DNA from: Prevotellaceae bacterium
Lineage (GTDB): Bacteria > Bacteroidota > Bacteroidia > Bacteroidales > UBA932
DNA length: 5,587 nt
Direction: 5' to 3'
Assembly: GCA_031279735.1 (NCBI GenBank)
Contig: JAITHX010000096.1
Coordinates: 1-5,587 of the forward strand
Shown here: positions 1 to 5,411 of the stretch, piece after piece
Layout: each line of letters begins with the position of its first letter
Position numbering within the stretch: position 1 is the first letter of the stretch
Notes under the pieces: model-generated
The model's input: only the letters and a program-made list of their open reading frames with translations
Database searches by the model: none
What the model was told of the DNA's origin: nothing
Program-made: the position numbers and the translations under genes

Positions 1-79
1 CGACAGTATCACTTTGCGATATGCTTTTTATAAAGTAGTATATATTAGACGTAAAGTATCTCCCACAACCGGAGTTCTG

Positions 80-268
80 AAATTTCGGGGACGAATACGA
101 AAATTTCGGGGACGAATCCGGAAACTTCGGAAATATCCCCGAAAATTTCGGGGACGAATACGGAAACTTCGGGGATATCCCCGAAAGTTTCGGGGACGAA
201 TACGGAAACTTCGGGGACATCCCCGAAAACTTCGGGGAAGGATACATAAACTTAGGAGAAGAACTCGA
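80..268. repeat. 21-bp tandem repeat array, about nine units
   Basis: Nine consecutive 21-bp units can be laid out from 80 to 268 (80-100, 101-121, 122-142 and so on). Each begins AAA(T/C)TTCGGGGA or a close variant, and the last two units are degenerate. Two unit types largely alternate: one ends in ACGAATACGG, the other in TATCCCCGA. This gives a 42-bp higher-order period over units 3 to 7. Because CCCCGAAA and TTTCGGGG are complementary, neighbouring units form short perfect palindromes, for example 168-185 around GGGGATATCCCC. The array contains no stop in one plus-strand frame, which yields an Arg/Lys-rich 7-residue repeat, but the matching minus frame is open as well. That is expected of any 21-bp repeat lacking stops and does not indicate a gene. 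The function is unknown. Confidence 0.9.
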
Positions 269-284
269 AGTTTCCGAACTGCGC

Positions 285-310
285 AACACGAGTTATACTT
301 CTGTCGTGTT
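285..310. repeat. Small inverted repeat, 7-bp arms
   Basis: AACACGA at 285-291 is repeated in inverted form as TCGTGTT at 304-310, with a 12-nt spacer. No T-run follows on either strand, so it does not look like an intrinsic terminator. It lies at the boundary between the decayed end of the 21-bp array and the first dispersed repeat. Confidence 0.45.
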
Positions 311-321
311 AAAGTAGAAAA

Positions 322-349
322 ATGGAGACGCGGCATGCTGCGTCTCCAT
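322..349. repeat. 28-bp near-perfect palindrome at the edge of repeat copy 1
   Basis: ATGGAGACGC at 322-331 pairs with GCGTCTCCAT at 340-349, and the intervening GGCATGCT is itself almost self-complementary. The whole 28 bp is a palindrome with one G-T position on the plus strand. It overlaps the start of the first long repeat copy. The half-site GCGTCTCCATGCCGCG recurs in copy 3, so the palindrome belongs to the dispersed repeat rather than to a gene regulator. Confidence 0.6.
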
Positions 350-416
350 GCCGCGTTTTCTATTTTCAACTCGCGATTTTAACGCGACGGAAGTACAGCG
401 GGCAGGCGCGTCTTCG
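332..416. repeat. Dispersed long repeat, copy 1 of 3
   Basis: This 85-bp stretch aligns without gaps to 504-588 with 6 mismatches by eye. Its first 70 bp align to 665-734 with 4 mismatches. The unit runs from the CATGC(T/C)GCG block through TTTTCTATTTTCAACTCGCG and ATTTTAACGCGACGGAAGTA to AGCGGGCAGGCGCG. Copy starts are 172 and 161 bp apart. The difference lies in the length of the palindrome between copies, not in the unit. All reading frames through it are low-complexity and not conserved as protein, so I treat it as non-coding. Confidence 0.88.
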
Positions 417-495
417 CGGCGGCTTCGGTTCTATCGATTTCGGTCGATTTCGGTCGACCGAAATCGACAGAAACCGACCGAACCGAAGCCGCCGC
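416..495. repeat. 80-bp loopless palindrome between repeat copies 1 and 2
   Basis: Arms 417-455 and 456-494 are reverse complements at 35 of 39 positions with no loop, and the G416/C495 pair extends them by one. The arms begin and end with CGGCGGCTTCGG / CCGAAGCCGCCG. The centre is built from a 10-bp word, TCGATTTCGG, repeated in direct orientation on the left and inverted on the right. Two of the four mismatches become G-U wobble pairs in RNA copied from the minus strand; the other two are true mismatches. It could extrude as a cruciform in DNA or form a long stem in RNA. No gene overlaps it. Confidence 0.85.
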
Positions 496-503
496 AGGGA
501 CAC

Positions 504-588
504 GCCATGCTGCGGCTCCATGCTGCATTTTCTACTTTCAACTCGCGATTTTAGCGCGACGGAAGTACAGCGGGCAGGCGCGTCTTCG
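504..588. repeat. Dispersed long repeat, copy 2 of 3
   Basis: This is the second copy of the unit seen at 332-416, collinear with it over 85 bp. It differs by single-base changes such as CTGCGG for CTGCGT and TTTTAGCGCG for TTTTAACGCG. It is followed by a shorter palindrome than copy 1. The flanking CGGCGG present after copy 1 is missing on the left side here, which accounts for the shorter 161-bp spacing to copy 3. Confidence 0.88.
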
Positions 589-649
589 GTTCTGTCGATT
601 TCTGTCGATTTCGGTCGACAGAAATCGACAGAAATCGACCAAACCGAAG
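584..649. repeat. 66-bp loopless palindrome between repeat copies 2 and 3
   Basis: Arms 584-616 and 617-649 are reverse complements at 30 of 33 positions with no spacer. The arm starts CTTCGGTT and contains two direct copies of TCGATTTC(T/G)G. It uses the same words as the palindrome at 416-495 but has a different internal order of TCTG and TCGG decamers, so the two have diverged by rearrangement of 10-bp words as well as by point changes. The right side continues into GCCGCCG, whose left partner has been lost. Confidence 0.85.
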
Positions 650-664
650 CCGCCGCGGGGACAC

Positions 665-734
665 GCCATGCCGCGTCTCCATGCCGCGTTTTCTATTTTC
701 AACTCACGATTTTAACGCGACGGAAGTATAGCGG
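665..734. repeat. Dispersed long repeat, copy 3 of 3, running into a heptamer element
   Basis: Seventy base pairs match copy 1 (332-401) with 4 mismatches. After GAAGTATAGCGG, copies 1 and 2 would continue GCAGGCGCG, but copy 3 switches to TTAGCGGTTAATGCC, the left arm of a different hairpin element. The junction is near 731-734, where AGCGG is common to both sequences. Either the third copy was truncated by the neighbouring element or the two were joined at this short shared word. Confidence 0.82.
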
Positions 735-822
735 TTAGCGGTTAATGCCTTCCGGACGGGTGGAGTGAAACGGAGACACTGAGCCGGTAGGCACTAACCA
801 CTAACCACTAACCACTAACCAC
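731..822 (-). repeat. Heptamer-repeat hairpin at the 3' end of the AsmA gene
   Basis: On the minus strand the AsmA stop codon is followed after 4 nt by four copies of the heptamer GTGGTTA (795-822 in plus coordinates), then GTGCCTACCGG. A 28-nt loop and the complementary arm follow, ending in two heptamers GCGGTTA (read on the plus strand at 731-744). Arms 731-755 and 784-808 match at 21 of 25 positions as DNA. In minus-strand RNA three of the four differences become G-U pairs, leaving a single A-A mismatch. Four heptamers face two, so pairing could slip by register. There is no terminal T-run, so a classical intrinsic terminator is not evident. A role in 3' processing, RNA stability or termination is inference. 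Confidence 0.75.
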
Positions 823-826
823 TCGC

Positions 827-3379
827 TTACGGACGCTTAAACATATCCTTTATTTTATTTATGGCGTCGTCCTTTTGCTTTTGCACTTCGTCCTTGAGTT
901 TATCCTCCACTTTGTTTTGTATTTCCTGTTTTTTGTCTTCGAGCATTTGTTTTGCCTGATCCGAGACGTTCTGCTGGGCGGAGGGGGAATCGCCGAAATA
1001 CTTGGCTTTAGTGGGGGTGAAGGTGGGTTTTTTTCTGGTGCCGCCGATGGCGAGACCCAAGTTCAGGGTGCTTGTGTTCACTGCATCGCCTTTTATTCCT
1101 ATCTGCGAAAGCACGCCGCTTGCCAGATTGCCGAGCTGTCCGGTGGGGAGTTTGAAATCCACTTGGAGATTCAGTGATTCGTCGAGGCCGTATTCGCCTC
1201 CCGCCATGAGGTTTATTCCGCCTATGGAGGTGGCGAAGGGCGTGATGCCGACCTTGCCGTTGGTAACGGAGAAGGAAGCGTTGATATTCTTGAGCATGTT
1301 CGATTTTTCCTTCATGCCGGTCAGGGAAGTGATTTTGTCGAGCACTTCCTGATTGAGGAATTTCAGACTGTCGGCTTTGATGCTGCCCACGGCGGTGAGT
1401 GCGGCAAGCACGGGGTTCATGTTTTTGTCGAGATTGTCGGAAAAGTTCATGTTGAACGACACTTTGCCGTCGAGGTCGCTCAGTATGGGCAGCAGCTTTC
1501 CGAAGGATTCGAACGAGTTTGCGAGTTCGCGCACGCGGATGTTCTGTATCTTGACGTCCATATTGGTTAGAGCGGACGAGAGGTTTTCGGCGTGATACTT
1601 TCCGTCGAGATGTATTTTGCCTCCCGCGAAATCAGCCGACAGATTGTCGATGTTCAGGGTATGGTCTTTAATCAGCATGGTACCCTTGGCGCTGTTCAGC
1701 GTCAGGTTGTCGTAGAGCAGTTTTGCTATGGAGGCATTTATGGAGAAATCCACGTTTGCGGGCAGAACCACCACCGAGAGTACAGCCGTATCCGTTTTGG
1801 CGGCGGCGGCATCGGCGTTCGAGGCCATCAGCTGATTGCAGTTCAAGTAATTCGACGACAGCTGCAAATTTCCTTTCAGCACCTCGTCCTTCAGAGCATA
1901 GTTCAGGAAGTTTTCGAGTCGGCCGGAGGCTTTGAGGTCGCTTTCGCCTATTTTCGCGTCGAAGCGGGTCAGGTTTACATATTTGGGTGTAAATTCAAGT
2001 CCGGCGTCCGAGATGTCTATGGGCAGAGGGAGGTCGGCGGTCACGGCTCTGAAGTTTTGGAGGGCGACGTTGCCCGATAGATTCAATTTGTCGTACTGCG
2101 CCTTTTCTATGTGCGACATTCGTCCGGCGAAGTCCACGTTGGCGGTCAGCGAGCCTTTCAGGTCTATTCCTTCCAGAGGCAGGGCGTCCTTCAGCGAGGC
2201 GAAGTCCAGCTTGCCCTTCATCAGCGCCTTGATGTTGGCGTCGGTCATCGGCGTTCTGATATTCGTGGAGATGTCGAAGGGATTGCCTCCCGCCTCGAAA
2301 TGGAAGCGGTTCACGTCGATGGTCGTGTTGGCGTCGTTGTTGGCGTCGAAGAGCAGTTTGGTGTCGATGCGGATATTGTCGATCGACTTTGGCAGTCCGG
2401 CATACTTGAGGTATCCGTTTTCCACCTTCAGCTCGCCGGCGACAACAGGCATGGACTTGGCGCCGTATATTCCCGCCACCTTTCCGTTCAGCGACATGGA
2501 GCCTTTCGTGTCCAGATTTTTCGCGTCGGGCAACATTCCTTCGGGAATCAGACCCAGCAGAGTTTTCAGCGAAGCCACCTTGGCGGCATAAGTCAGATTG
2601 ATGTTCAAATCGTCGTTCTCCTCCATCTTCACCGTTCCGTCGGCGAGAAGAGCAAGGCGATTCAAATTTATGTCGAAGCCCTTCAGCGTAAAGAGCATTT
2701 TGTTCATGTCGGCATCGACTTTGCCGAGCAGTGAAATGTCGAACCCCGACATCAGCATCATTCCCGAAGCGAAGAGATTGACATCGTTCAGCGCGGCATC
2801 GATATCCAGCGAGGTGAACTCGTTCGACAAGTCGCCCTTCAGGCTCAGGTCTATATCCCGAACCAGAGCCAGAGTTTTATCCTTAAGGTCTTCGTACATC
2901 AGGACGCCGTCCCTTATTCTGAACTCTTCGATCGAGACCTTAAACTCCGAAGTCTTGTCGGCGGCGGTTTTCTGCGCTTCGTCGGGCTTCGTTATGTCCC
3001 AGTTTGCCGAGCCGTCCTCGAACACCTTCGCGTTGATCTTCGGCGATTGCAGGTCGATGACTTGCAAGTCGATATTCCCGCTTTTGATATACGACACGAC
3101 ATTTATTCCGGCGCCGAACGAAGCAACCGAAAACAGAGTGTCGTTTCTCGAAACGACGCTAAGGTCGGTCATGGCGACGGAGATTTTCGGGAAATGCCTG
3201 AAGAGTGAAATGTCGGCGTCCCGAAAATCGACCGTAGCGTTAAGGTTCTTGTTGGCAAGGTCTTTTGCTGCGCCCACAAGTTTGTCCTTAAAAAGCAGAG
3301 GAGCCAGAACCAGCGTCAAGATTATCGCCAACAGCAGGCATCCCAGAGATATACCGGTAATTTTCAGTATTTTTCTCAT
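827..3379 (-). CDS. AsmA-family membrane-anchored periplasmic protein
   Basis: The gene encodes 850 residues. A short basic N-terminus is followed by one hydrophobic segment at about residues 8-29, which fits an inner-membrane anchor with the bulk of the protein in the periplasm. Residues about 47-129 carry the AsmA N-terminal pattern: SLFRHFPKISVAMTDLSV near 58-75, then a stretch ending with a Gly-Ser-Ala-Asn-Trp-Asp-Ile motif at about 123-129. The rest is long alternating beta-type sequence with repeated Asp/Gly turns and an AsmA-like C-terminal region. The last 55 or so residues are highly charged (Lys, Glu, Asp, Gln) and likely coiled coil. AsmA-like proteins (AsmA, TamB, YhdP types) are linked to lipid transport and outer-membrane homeostasis; the specific substrate here cannot be read from sequence. 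The ATG at 3379 is followed at once by the anchor segment, so the start is well supported. It has its own promoter and is divergent from the lytic transglycosylase gene. Confidence 0.93.
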   Translation of the reverse strand: MRKILKITGISLGCLLLAIILTLVLAPLLFKDKLVGAAKDLANKNLNATVDFRDADISLFRHFPKISVAMTDLSVVSRNDTLFSVASFGAGINVVSYIKSGNIDLQVIDLQSPKINAKVFEDGSANWDITKPDEAQKTAADKTSEFKVSIEEFRIRDGVLMYEDLKDKTLALVRDIDLSLKGDLSNEFTSLDIDAALNDVNLFASGMMLMSGFDISLLGKVDADMNKMLFTLKGFDINLNRLALLADGTVKMEENDDLNINLTYAAKVASLKTLLGLIPEGMLPDAKNLDTKGSMSLNGKVAGIYGAKSMPVVAGELKVENGYLKYAGLPKSIDNIRIDTKLLFDANNDANTTIDVNRFHFEAGGNPFDISTNIRTPMTDANIKALMKGKLDFASLKDALPLEGIDLKGSLTANVDFAGRMSHIEKAQYDKLNLSGNVALQNFRAVTADLPLPIDISDAGLEFTPKYVNLTRFDAKIGESDLKASGRLENFLNYALKDEVLKGNLQLSSNYLNCNQLMASNADAAAAKTDTAVLSVVVLPANVDFSINASIAKLLYDNLTLNSAKGTMLIKDHTLNIDNLSADFAGGKIHLDGKYHAENLSSALTNMDVKIQNIRVRELANSFESFGKLLPILSDLDGKVSFNMNFSDNLDKNMNPVLAALTAVGSIKADSLKFLNQEVLDKITSLTGMKEKSNMLKNINASFSVTNGKVGITPFATSIGGINLMAGGEYGLDESLNLQVDFKLPTGQLGNLASGVLSQIGIKGDAVNTSTLNLGLAIGGTRKKPTFTPTKAKYFGDSPSAQQNVSDQAKQMLEDKKQEIQNKVEDKLKDEVQKQKDDAINKIKDMFKRP

Positions 3380-3436
3380 ATAATAAAGTATTTTTAATTA
3401 AACATTCGAATTAATAACCAAACCACAAATACGACG

Positions 3437-3444
3437 CAAAATTA
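3437..3444 (-). promoter_or_regulatory. Bacteroidota-type -7 box for the AsmA gene
   Basis: On the minus strand positions 3444-3437 read TAATTTTG, matching the TAnnTTTG -7 consensus of the Bacteroidota primary sigma factor. It would start transcription around 3430, giving a leader of about 50 nt before the ATG at 3379. No clear TTTG -33 element is visible at the usual distance upstream. Confidence 0.55.
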
Positions 3445-3492
3445 GAACAAAAAATTCATACGATAGCTATACCATTGTATAACTATAATAAT

Positions 3493-3500
3493 TATCTTTG
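3493..3500 (+). promoter_or_regulatory. Bacteroidota-type -7 box for the lytic transglycosylase gene
   Basis: TATCTTTG at 3493-3500 matches TAnnTTTG exactly. Transcription starting about 6 nt later would give a leader of roughly 10 nt before the ATG at 3518. The best upstream candidate for a -33 element is ATTG at 3474-3477, but its spacing of 15 bp is shorter than usual, so only the -7 box is well supported. The -33 regions of this promoter and of the divergent AsmA promoter would overlap around 3464-3477. Confidence 0.6.
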
Positions 3501-3517
3501 CGAAATTTTAATTTTAA

Positions 3518-4420
3518 ATGAAGAGATTATTTGCAATTACGTACAGGATTATACTATTGTGCTTTTGTTTTTTGACCTTATCGTCGTCATCGTGCGCTCA
3601 GCGGAGCGTAAACTTTCTGCAAAGCCCGACGCTGCAACAGAACATGAGTCCTCCGCCCATACCGGCGGTAGTCACATTTTGCGGCGAACTGGTTCCGATG
3701 GAATGCTTCGACGTTCGCGAATCCCTGCGCAGGGAAATGAACAGTTTGAGTTATTGGCATTCGTCGATGATCTACACTATGCAGCTTTCCGGGAGATACC
3801 TCGAAATCATCGAAAATCTGCTGAAGGAATGTGAGGCGCCGGACGACCTCAAGTATTTGTGCATTGCCGAAAGCAATCTTCAGAATCTGGTTTCTCCGTC
3901 CAAAGCGGCGGGATTCTGGCAGTTTCTCGCCGGCACCGCAAGAGATTTCGGACTGCATGTGACCTCCGAAGTTGACGAGCGCTACAATCTGGAAAAGGCG
4001 ACGCGAGCCGCCTGCCAGTATCTGAAAAACGCCCGCGACAAGTTCGGCAGCTGGACTATGGCTGCCGCCGCCTACAATGTCGGAATGGGGCACATCGCCG
4101 GACAGATCGCCACCCAGAAGCAGAACAGCTACTACGACTTGCATCTCAACGTCGAGACTGCGCGCTACGTTTATCGGGCGGTAGCCTACAAGATAATAAT
4201 GCAGAATCCCGAAACCTACGGCTTCTATGTCCCGAAAAACGATTTCCAGCCCCTAAAGTACATTGAAATGGAAGTCACAGGCCCGGTGAACTGGATCAGC
4301 TTCGCGGAAACCCACAACACCAACTATAAACTCCTGCGAATGTTCAACCCGTGGATAATCGACACGAAACTGTCCTCGTCGAAAACCTACACGGTGAAAA
4401 TCCCGACAACACGCAATTAA
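3518..4420 (+). CDS. MltD-like lytic transglycosylase with LysM-like C-terminus
   Basis: A 300-residue exported enzyme predicted to cleave the MurNAc-GlcNAc bond of peptidoglycan, forming 1,6-anhydro-MurNAc. Residues 1-26 look like a signal peptide. Cys26 after a run of serines could be lipidated, but the -3 residue is Ser rather than Leu, so the lipobox is weak. The catalytic domain spans about 85-240. IAES at 116-119 supplies the likely catalytic Glu118, followed by SPSKAAGFWQFLAGTAR (126-142), AYNVG at 185-189 and ETARYVYR at 213-220, the usual order for family 1 SLT domains. Residues about 246-297 (VTGPVNWISFAETHNTNY, then FNPWIIDTKL) resemble the single degenerate LysM-like wall-binding module seen in Bacteroidota homologues; E. 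coli MltD is longer. The ATG is placed just before the signal peptide and directly after the promoter. Its stop codon overlaps the first heptamer of the downstream array. Divergent from the AsmA gene. Confidence 0.92.
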   Translation: MKRLFAITYRIILLCFCFLTLSSSSCAQRSVNFLQSPTLQQNMSPPPIPAVVTFCGELVPMECFDVRESLRREMNSLSYWHSSMIYTMQLSGRYLEIIENLLKECEAPDDLKYLCIAESNLQNLVSPSKAAGFWQFLAGTARDFGLHVTSEVDERYNLEKATRAACQYLKNARDKFGSWTMAAAAYNVGMGHIAGQIATQKQNSYYDLHLNVETARYVYRAVAYKIIMQNPETYGFYVPKNDFQPLKYIEMEVTGPVNWISFAETHNTNYKLLRMFNPWIIDTKLSSSKTYTVKIPTTRN

Positions 4421-4450
4421 TTATGAATTATGAATTATGAATTATGAATT
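4419..4450. repeat. AATTATG heptamer array starting in the transglycosylase stop codon
   Basis: Four perfect copies of AATTATG occupy 4419-4446, and a partial fifth (AATT) leads into GCC at 4451. The array begins with the last two bases of the TAA stop at 4418-4420, so there is no untranslated gap. AATTGCCA at 4447-4454 is matched by TGGCAATT at 4473-4480, which closes a loop and joins this array to the following AATTACG element. The two arrays differ by a single base in the heptamer (AATTATG versus AATTACG). Confidence 0.85.
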
Positions 4451-4473
4451 GCCATCCGGCTCTTAGGCTCTTT

Positions 4474-4660
4474 GGCAATTACGAATTACGAATTACGACA
4501 AATCAATTACGAATTACGAATTACGAATTACGACCGGCTTCGGACATGCAGCCGAAGTCGGTCGTAATTCGTAATTCGTAATTCGTAATTGACACGTCCG
4601 AAGTCGGTCGTAATTCGTAATTCGTAATTCGTAATTGATTTGTCGTAATTCGTAATTGCC
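4474..4660. repeat. Nested heptamer palindrome between convergent genes
   Basis: The left side has three AATTACG heptamers (4477-4497), a spacer ACAAATC, then four more (4505-4532) and ACCGGCTTCGG. The block 4504-4543 pairs with 4552-4591 across an 8-nt loop: 40 pairs, with one G-U in plus-strand RNA. The right arm 4552-4591 is duplicated perfectly at 4598-4637, so the left arm has two possible partners. If it pairs with the second, pairing continues outward: GATTTGT and two heptamers (4637-4660) against 4474-4504, which is one heptamer longer. The element ends 6 nt before the MNT stop codon and so fills the space between convergent genes. It may act as a two-way terminator or 3' RNA stabiliser. 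No transposase is nearby. Confidence 0.88.
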
Positions 4661-4665
4661 TAATG

Positions 4666-4980
4666 TTATGCCATGATTTTCAAAGCGACGCCTGTTTGCA
4701 ATATTTCATGGACAAGCGGATTGTCGGTATCAAAATCATCTTCACGAAAAGCGTGCGGTTCTATCCGCAAATTATCGTTACGCCGCATGTGCATCAAATC
4801 GACCTGTGTGTCGAAGATGTTGTCCGATTCTTTTATTACCACAGCAACGTCAATATCACTGTCTTCATGCGATGTGCCTTTTGCAAATGATCCGAAAACC
4901 AATGCCCTTGTCAGCGGATATTTAGCTCCCACCTCGTAAACATATTGCTGCGCTGTTTCTATAGCATCCTTTTTATCCAT
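4666..4980 (-). CDS. MNT-type minimal nucleotidyltransferase (antitoxin-like)
   Basis: This small protein has 104 residues from the ATG at 4980, or 114 from the ATG at 5010. It carries the nucleotidyltransferase signature G-S-x10-D-x-D (GSFAKGTSHEDSDIDVAV), with the two Asp metal ligands, followed by RIEPHAF, which places a third acidic residue. MNT proteins paired with HEPN toxins can silence them by AMPylation; whether this one still acts on a partner is unknown. I prefer the 4980 start. The ten residues gained from 5010 are read out of frame through the conserved end of the HEPN gene, whereas a start at 4980 gives a 22-bp overlap typical of HEPN-MNT pairs. The gene is transcribed on the minus strand after the broken HEPN gene, and its stop lies 6 bp from the heptamer palindrome. 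Confidence 0.86.
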   Translation of the reverse strand: MDKKDAIETAQQYVYEVGAKYPLTRALVFGSFAKGTSHEDSDIDVAVVIKESDNIFDTQVDLMHMRRNDNLRIEPHAFREDDFDTDNPLVHEILQTGVALKIMA

Positions 4981-5262
4981 AATTGAATATTTTTTATTTT
5001 TTCTATCCATTCTAAAGCCATGTCATCGGATATTTCCAGTCCGCCTTTGTTTGCCAGCAAACGTAAAAGGGGGATGTTTACCGTTGTTTTTTACAAACCA
5101 TGCTTTTATCAATTTTTCTATTGCGATGTGTCCGAGAAAAAGCGCCCAGCTGTAACTTTTAGATTGATACAGCGTAAGCATTACCGCATAATCGCTGTCG
5201 GAAGAAGTCAGCCAATAATTGTAAACTTTTGATACATCTTTTATCTCGTTTTTTTCATTCAT
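4959..5262 (-). pseudogene. HEPN-domain gene, frameshifted and probably internally deleted
   Basis: From the ATG at 5262 the frame encodes a typical HEPN start: KVYNYWLTSSDSDYAVMLTL, then YSWALFLGHIAIEKLIKAWF, then GKHPP. The frame then runs into a stop at 5023-5025 after 79 codons. Just past the break near 5062-5075 a second frame restores HEPN-like sequence: LRLLANKGGLEISDD, followed by ALEWIEKIKNIQLWIKRML, ending at TAG 4959-4961 inside the MNT gene. Restoring the frame needs a net loss of 3n+1 or gain of 3n+2 bases. The His-x-Leu turn expected after Pro-Pro is absent. Compared with intact relatives as I recall them, about 30-40 residues (the Arg-Tyr-containing segment) are also missing between ISDD and EWIEKIK. 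HEPN proteins of this pairing are usually RNases or toxins; this copy should be inactive. An upstream ATG at 5343 adds 27 unconserved residues. Confidence 0.78.
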
Positions 5263-5389
5263 GTCTGTGATCATTTTTACGCCGGCGAATGTATGAAAAA
5301 TTTTTAATCTGAAATGCACCCATTGAAAGTTCTGTTCTTTCATTATCCAACAACCTGTAAGTGTTACGAGATAAATTGACGGTTTTTTT

Positions 5390-5411
5390 CACCGCATAGC
5401 GGTGTTTTTTT
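5390..5411 (+). terminator. Short GC hairpin followed by seven Ts
   Basis: CACCGC at 5390-5395 and GCGGTG at 5399-5404 form a perfect 6-bp stem with an ATA loop, followed by seven Ts (5405-5411) on the plus strand. This has the form of a compact intrinsic terminator reading rightward. There is no plus-strand gene upstream that it would serve. ACCGC is also the first word of the adjacent inverted repeat, so it may be part of that element rather than a working terminator. Confidence 0.4.

Larger units (their letters stand above)
1..826. other. Gene-free, repeat-filled region
   Basis: No credible coding sequence is present in this stretch. Positions 1-79 show no recognisable feature. Positions 80-822 are almost wholly accounted for by the 21-bp array, the three long repeat copies, two loopless palindromes and the heptamer hairpin. 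The open frames here exist on both strands at once and translate to low-complexity Arg/Lys-rich or repeated peptides, as expected when repeats happen to lack stops. Confidence 0.8.

Noticed and set aside
14..382. Plus-strand open frame giving an Arg/Lys-rich 7-residue repeat protein, with a matching open minus frame at 28-369
   Set aside because: It starts at TTG and is the direct translation of the 21-bp array. Both strands are open at once, there is no promoter or non-repetitive domain, and the reading frame then runs into a different repeat.
322..738. Plus-strand frames of 138 and 68 residues through the long repeats
   Set aside because: They are made wholly of the repeated unit and palindromes. 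Different copies are read in different frames because copy spacings of 172 and 161 bp are not both multiples of three, and no domain is recognisable.
1..826. Insertion sequence or MITE with terminal inverted repeats
   Set aside because: No pair of terminal inverted repeats bounding the region, no target-site duplication and no transposase remnant could be identified. The inverted repeats are internal and centred rather than terminal.
875..3383. Long plus-strand open frames opposite the AsmA gene (for example 1932-2591, 2111-2734, 2598-3383)
   Set aside because: They are antisense to a strongly supported coding sequence, several overlap one another, and none shows a domain or a TAnnTTTG promoter.
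3587..4144. 185-residue minus-strand frame opposite the lytic transglycosylase
   Set aside because: It is antisense to conserved catalytic motifs, with Gly/Val-rich shadow composition and no recognisable domain.
4552..4637. Two identical 40-bp direct repeats considered as a minimal CRISPR array
   Set aside because: Only two copies exist, the spacer is 6 nt, and both are explained as duplicated arms of a heptamer palindrome. No cas gene is present.
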